A DNA stretch of 39,538 bases from Paulinella micropora (Eukaryota; Cercozoa; Imbricatea; Euglyphida): the NCBI GenBank assembly GCA_009731375.1, contig BJOX01000311.1, positions 336,634 through 376,171 of the forward strand, written 5' to 3'. The position numbers and the translations under genes were made by a program. Of this stretch, positions 38,190-39,538 are shown piece after piece. The stretch's first letter is position 1. Each line of letters begins with the position of its first letter. Below the pieces are notes generated by a model. That model was not told the origin of the DNA. It saw only the letters and a list, made by a program, of their open reading frames with translations, and searched no databases.

Positions 38190-38401
38190 TATTACTGTGG
38201 ACATTCAAGTGCAAAACATTCAAACTTTGACCTCATCTTTCTCAATCAATATTTAAGATAAAGAAATGCAACTCACACCGTTGGAAAGCTCTTGTCCTAA
38301 GCTTTCCAATGCTGGCTTCAGATTTGTTGTATCACTTAGATTGATGGAGAACGATGAGATCAAAGTTGAATGTTTTGCTACTTGAATGTCCACAGTAATA
38401 T
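38190..38401. mobile_element. Foldback / MITE-like element with 61-bp inverted arms
   Basis: The left arm (38190-38250, beginning tattactgtggacattcaag) is nearly the exact reverse complement of the right arm (38340-38400). The 89-bp centre contains a second perfect hairpin, ttggaaagct...agctttccaa (38281-38309). TA/AT-rich flanks could be a TA target duplication as left by Tc1/mariner-type elements (inference). There is no coding capacity. Confidence 0.8.
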
Positions 38402-38810
38402 ATGATAGTATATTCATCTGTGCTGATCTATCGTAAAGTATGATCAACTTGAACTATTAACTATTTATCTATCCGGTGGTATGAATTTATAAATTTAACA
38501 GCGCTTCCCGTAGAGGGGTATGAAATGAAAACAAAATAATATAATACATATATGGACAAATACACTATGTCTGTAATTATTAGCGGGTCTGTACTTTCTG
38601 AGAGGAGTGGACCCAGGTCTATCGACTCTCGAGGAGCGATGAAACACCCTTCGTCCACCCACTGTGACAAACAGAGTTCCAATTTAGCCTCTTATTTGCT
38701 TTTATGTATATAGGTGTATAGGGATAGAAATTGGAACGGGGCGAGGGAGCGAGCTTTGCGAAAGAACGAGCTATCCGAAATTGGAATTAGGAAAAAGTAT
38801 ACCTTTGTAG

Positions 38811-39394
38811 ATGCCCCCAACGATAGCTCGTAAAAAAATCGGTAATACAACCAAACACAGTCCTCAAAAGATGAGAATGATGTCTCGTTATATTAGCTCA
38901 GTGAAGCCAAAAAGAAAAACGGCAACAGACCAGGAATAAAATAGCATCAGGTCCAATCCGGACAAATAATATTGAAAAACAAGCTGGTGCACCTTTCACC
39001 AGGAAAAGGTACTTTTTACCTGCTATCCGGGGGGTGATGCCTACAGTACCCCCTCCCGATTTTATGACGGAAATAGCATTTTCGTCATAGTCTGACTACT
39101 AATACACCTTCTGATTTCTTTCTGCAAATAGTATGCGCTATGGAGTCATGCCACACAGCGCATCGACCCACGGATAGACGCTAAAAGACGATAAAGATAT
39201 CCTCATACGGCACGTCAAAGCGGATTCTCCAGCCATGCTTGTAGATTTTTGAACTCCTTCCCCTCAATCTCTTTTTTTTTTTTTTTTTTCTCTGCAGTAT
39301 GTCAAGAACAAACGTACTATTAATAAAAAAAATACAAGCAACGTGTTGCTGTAGTACGATTCCCCCTTTGATCTCCTTCTTCTTCTTATCATTA

Positions 39395-39410
<16 letters not shown>
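38811..39410 (+). repeat. R1 repeat, most complete copy
   Basis: This contains, in order, every R1 piece found elsewhere in the window: the start atgcccccaacgatagctcg (also 24173), the core ctatccggggggtgatgcc (24400, 14220), the palindrome near 39060-39090, and the end gcagtatgtcaagaacaaac ... ctccttcttcttcttatc (14516). It ends in an (att)n tract. No protein or tRNA-like boxes were seen, so it looks non-autonomous. It begins with tg after an a, but the termini are not proven. Confidence 0.7.

Positions 39411-39461
<51 letters not shown>
39388..39461 (+). repeat. (ATT)n microsatellite
   Basis: A tract of about 23 ATT units joins the end of R1 to a SINE head, the same arrangement as between the SINEs at 31-34 kb. 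Confidence 0.95.
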
Positions 39462-39538
39462 GGACACAGTGATAGCCCAGTGGTCAAGTTCTACCATCTG
39501 GGCCCTGTCGCCAGTTCGATTCCCGTCGGTGCCACCAG
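39462..39538 (+). mobile_element. tRNA-derived SINE head, subfamily B, runs off window
   Basis: ggacacagtgatagcccagtgg with A box, B box GTTCGATTCC and ggtgccaccag. The body lies beyond the window. Confidence 0.85.

Overview
The window is nuclear DNA of a eukaryote. It carries spliceosomal genes with very short introns (about 47-112 nt), two gypsy-like (Ty3-type) retrotransposons, a tRNA-derived SINE array and abundant microsatellites. The glycosyltransferase, the tiny introns and the mixed base composition suit an alga or another protist, but I cannot name the species. The assembly is broken by 13 N runs, several of them exactly 10 N. Some of these join contigs in a doubtful order, and long G or C homopolymers sit beside several gaps.

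Region 1 (1-7153) is very GC-rich and every gene lies on the minus strand without visible introns: a RING/TRAF-type zinc-finger protein (cut by the window edge), an F-box/leucine-rich-repeat protein carrying one frameshift and one in-frame TAA, and a very large extracellular-type protein with three discoidin-like domains and EGF-like modules, interrupted by an in-frame TAG. The RING and F-box genes look like ubiquitin-system parts. Region 1 ends abruptly in a 24/15-nt minisatellite that abuts retrotransposon sequence.

Region 2 (7155-24.2 kb) holds two related retrotransposons in inverted, tail-to-tail orientation: copy 1 on plus (5'-truncated gag, pol) and copy 2 on minus (gag with a gap, intact pol of about 1,930 codons). 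In both, gag and pol share one reading frame and are separated by a single TGA followed by C. Protein similarity continues across the stop, so Pol is probably made by stop-codon readthrough. Gag carries a CCCH zinc finger and an RG-rich tail instead of a CCHC knuckle. The protease has D-T-M where D-S/T-G is expected. Pol has an unassigned conserved region between protease and RT and an extra C-terminal region after the GPY/F module. Copy 1 has lost an RNase H catalytic aspartate.

Region 3 (24.2-35 kb) is mostly repeats: fragments of a repeat here called R1, copia-like LTR edges, one small two-exon gene for a predicted secreted protein, polypyrimidine and (TAG)n tracts, a G-rich interspersed family, and a head-to-tail array of tRNA-derived SINEs with (ATT)n tails.

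Region 4 (35.0-39.5 kb) has a seven-exon GT4-type glycosyltransferase gene with a signal-peptide-like start (3' end lost near a gap), then AT-rich DNA with a copia-like LTR edge, a foldback (MITE-like) element, the most complete R1 copy, and a final SINE head running off the window.
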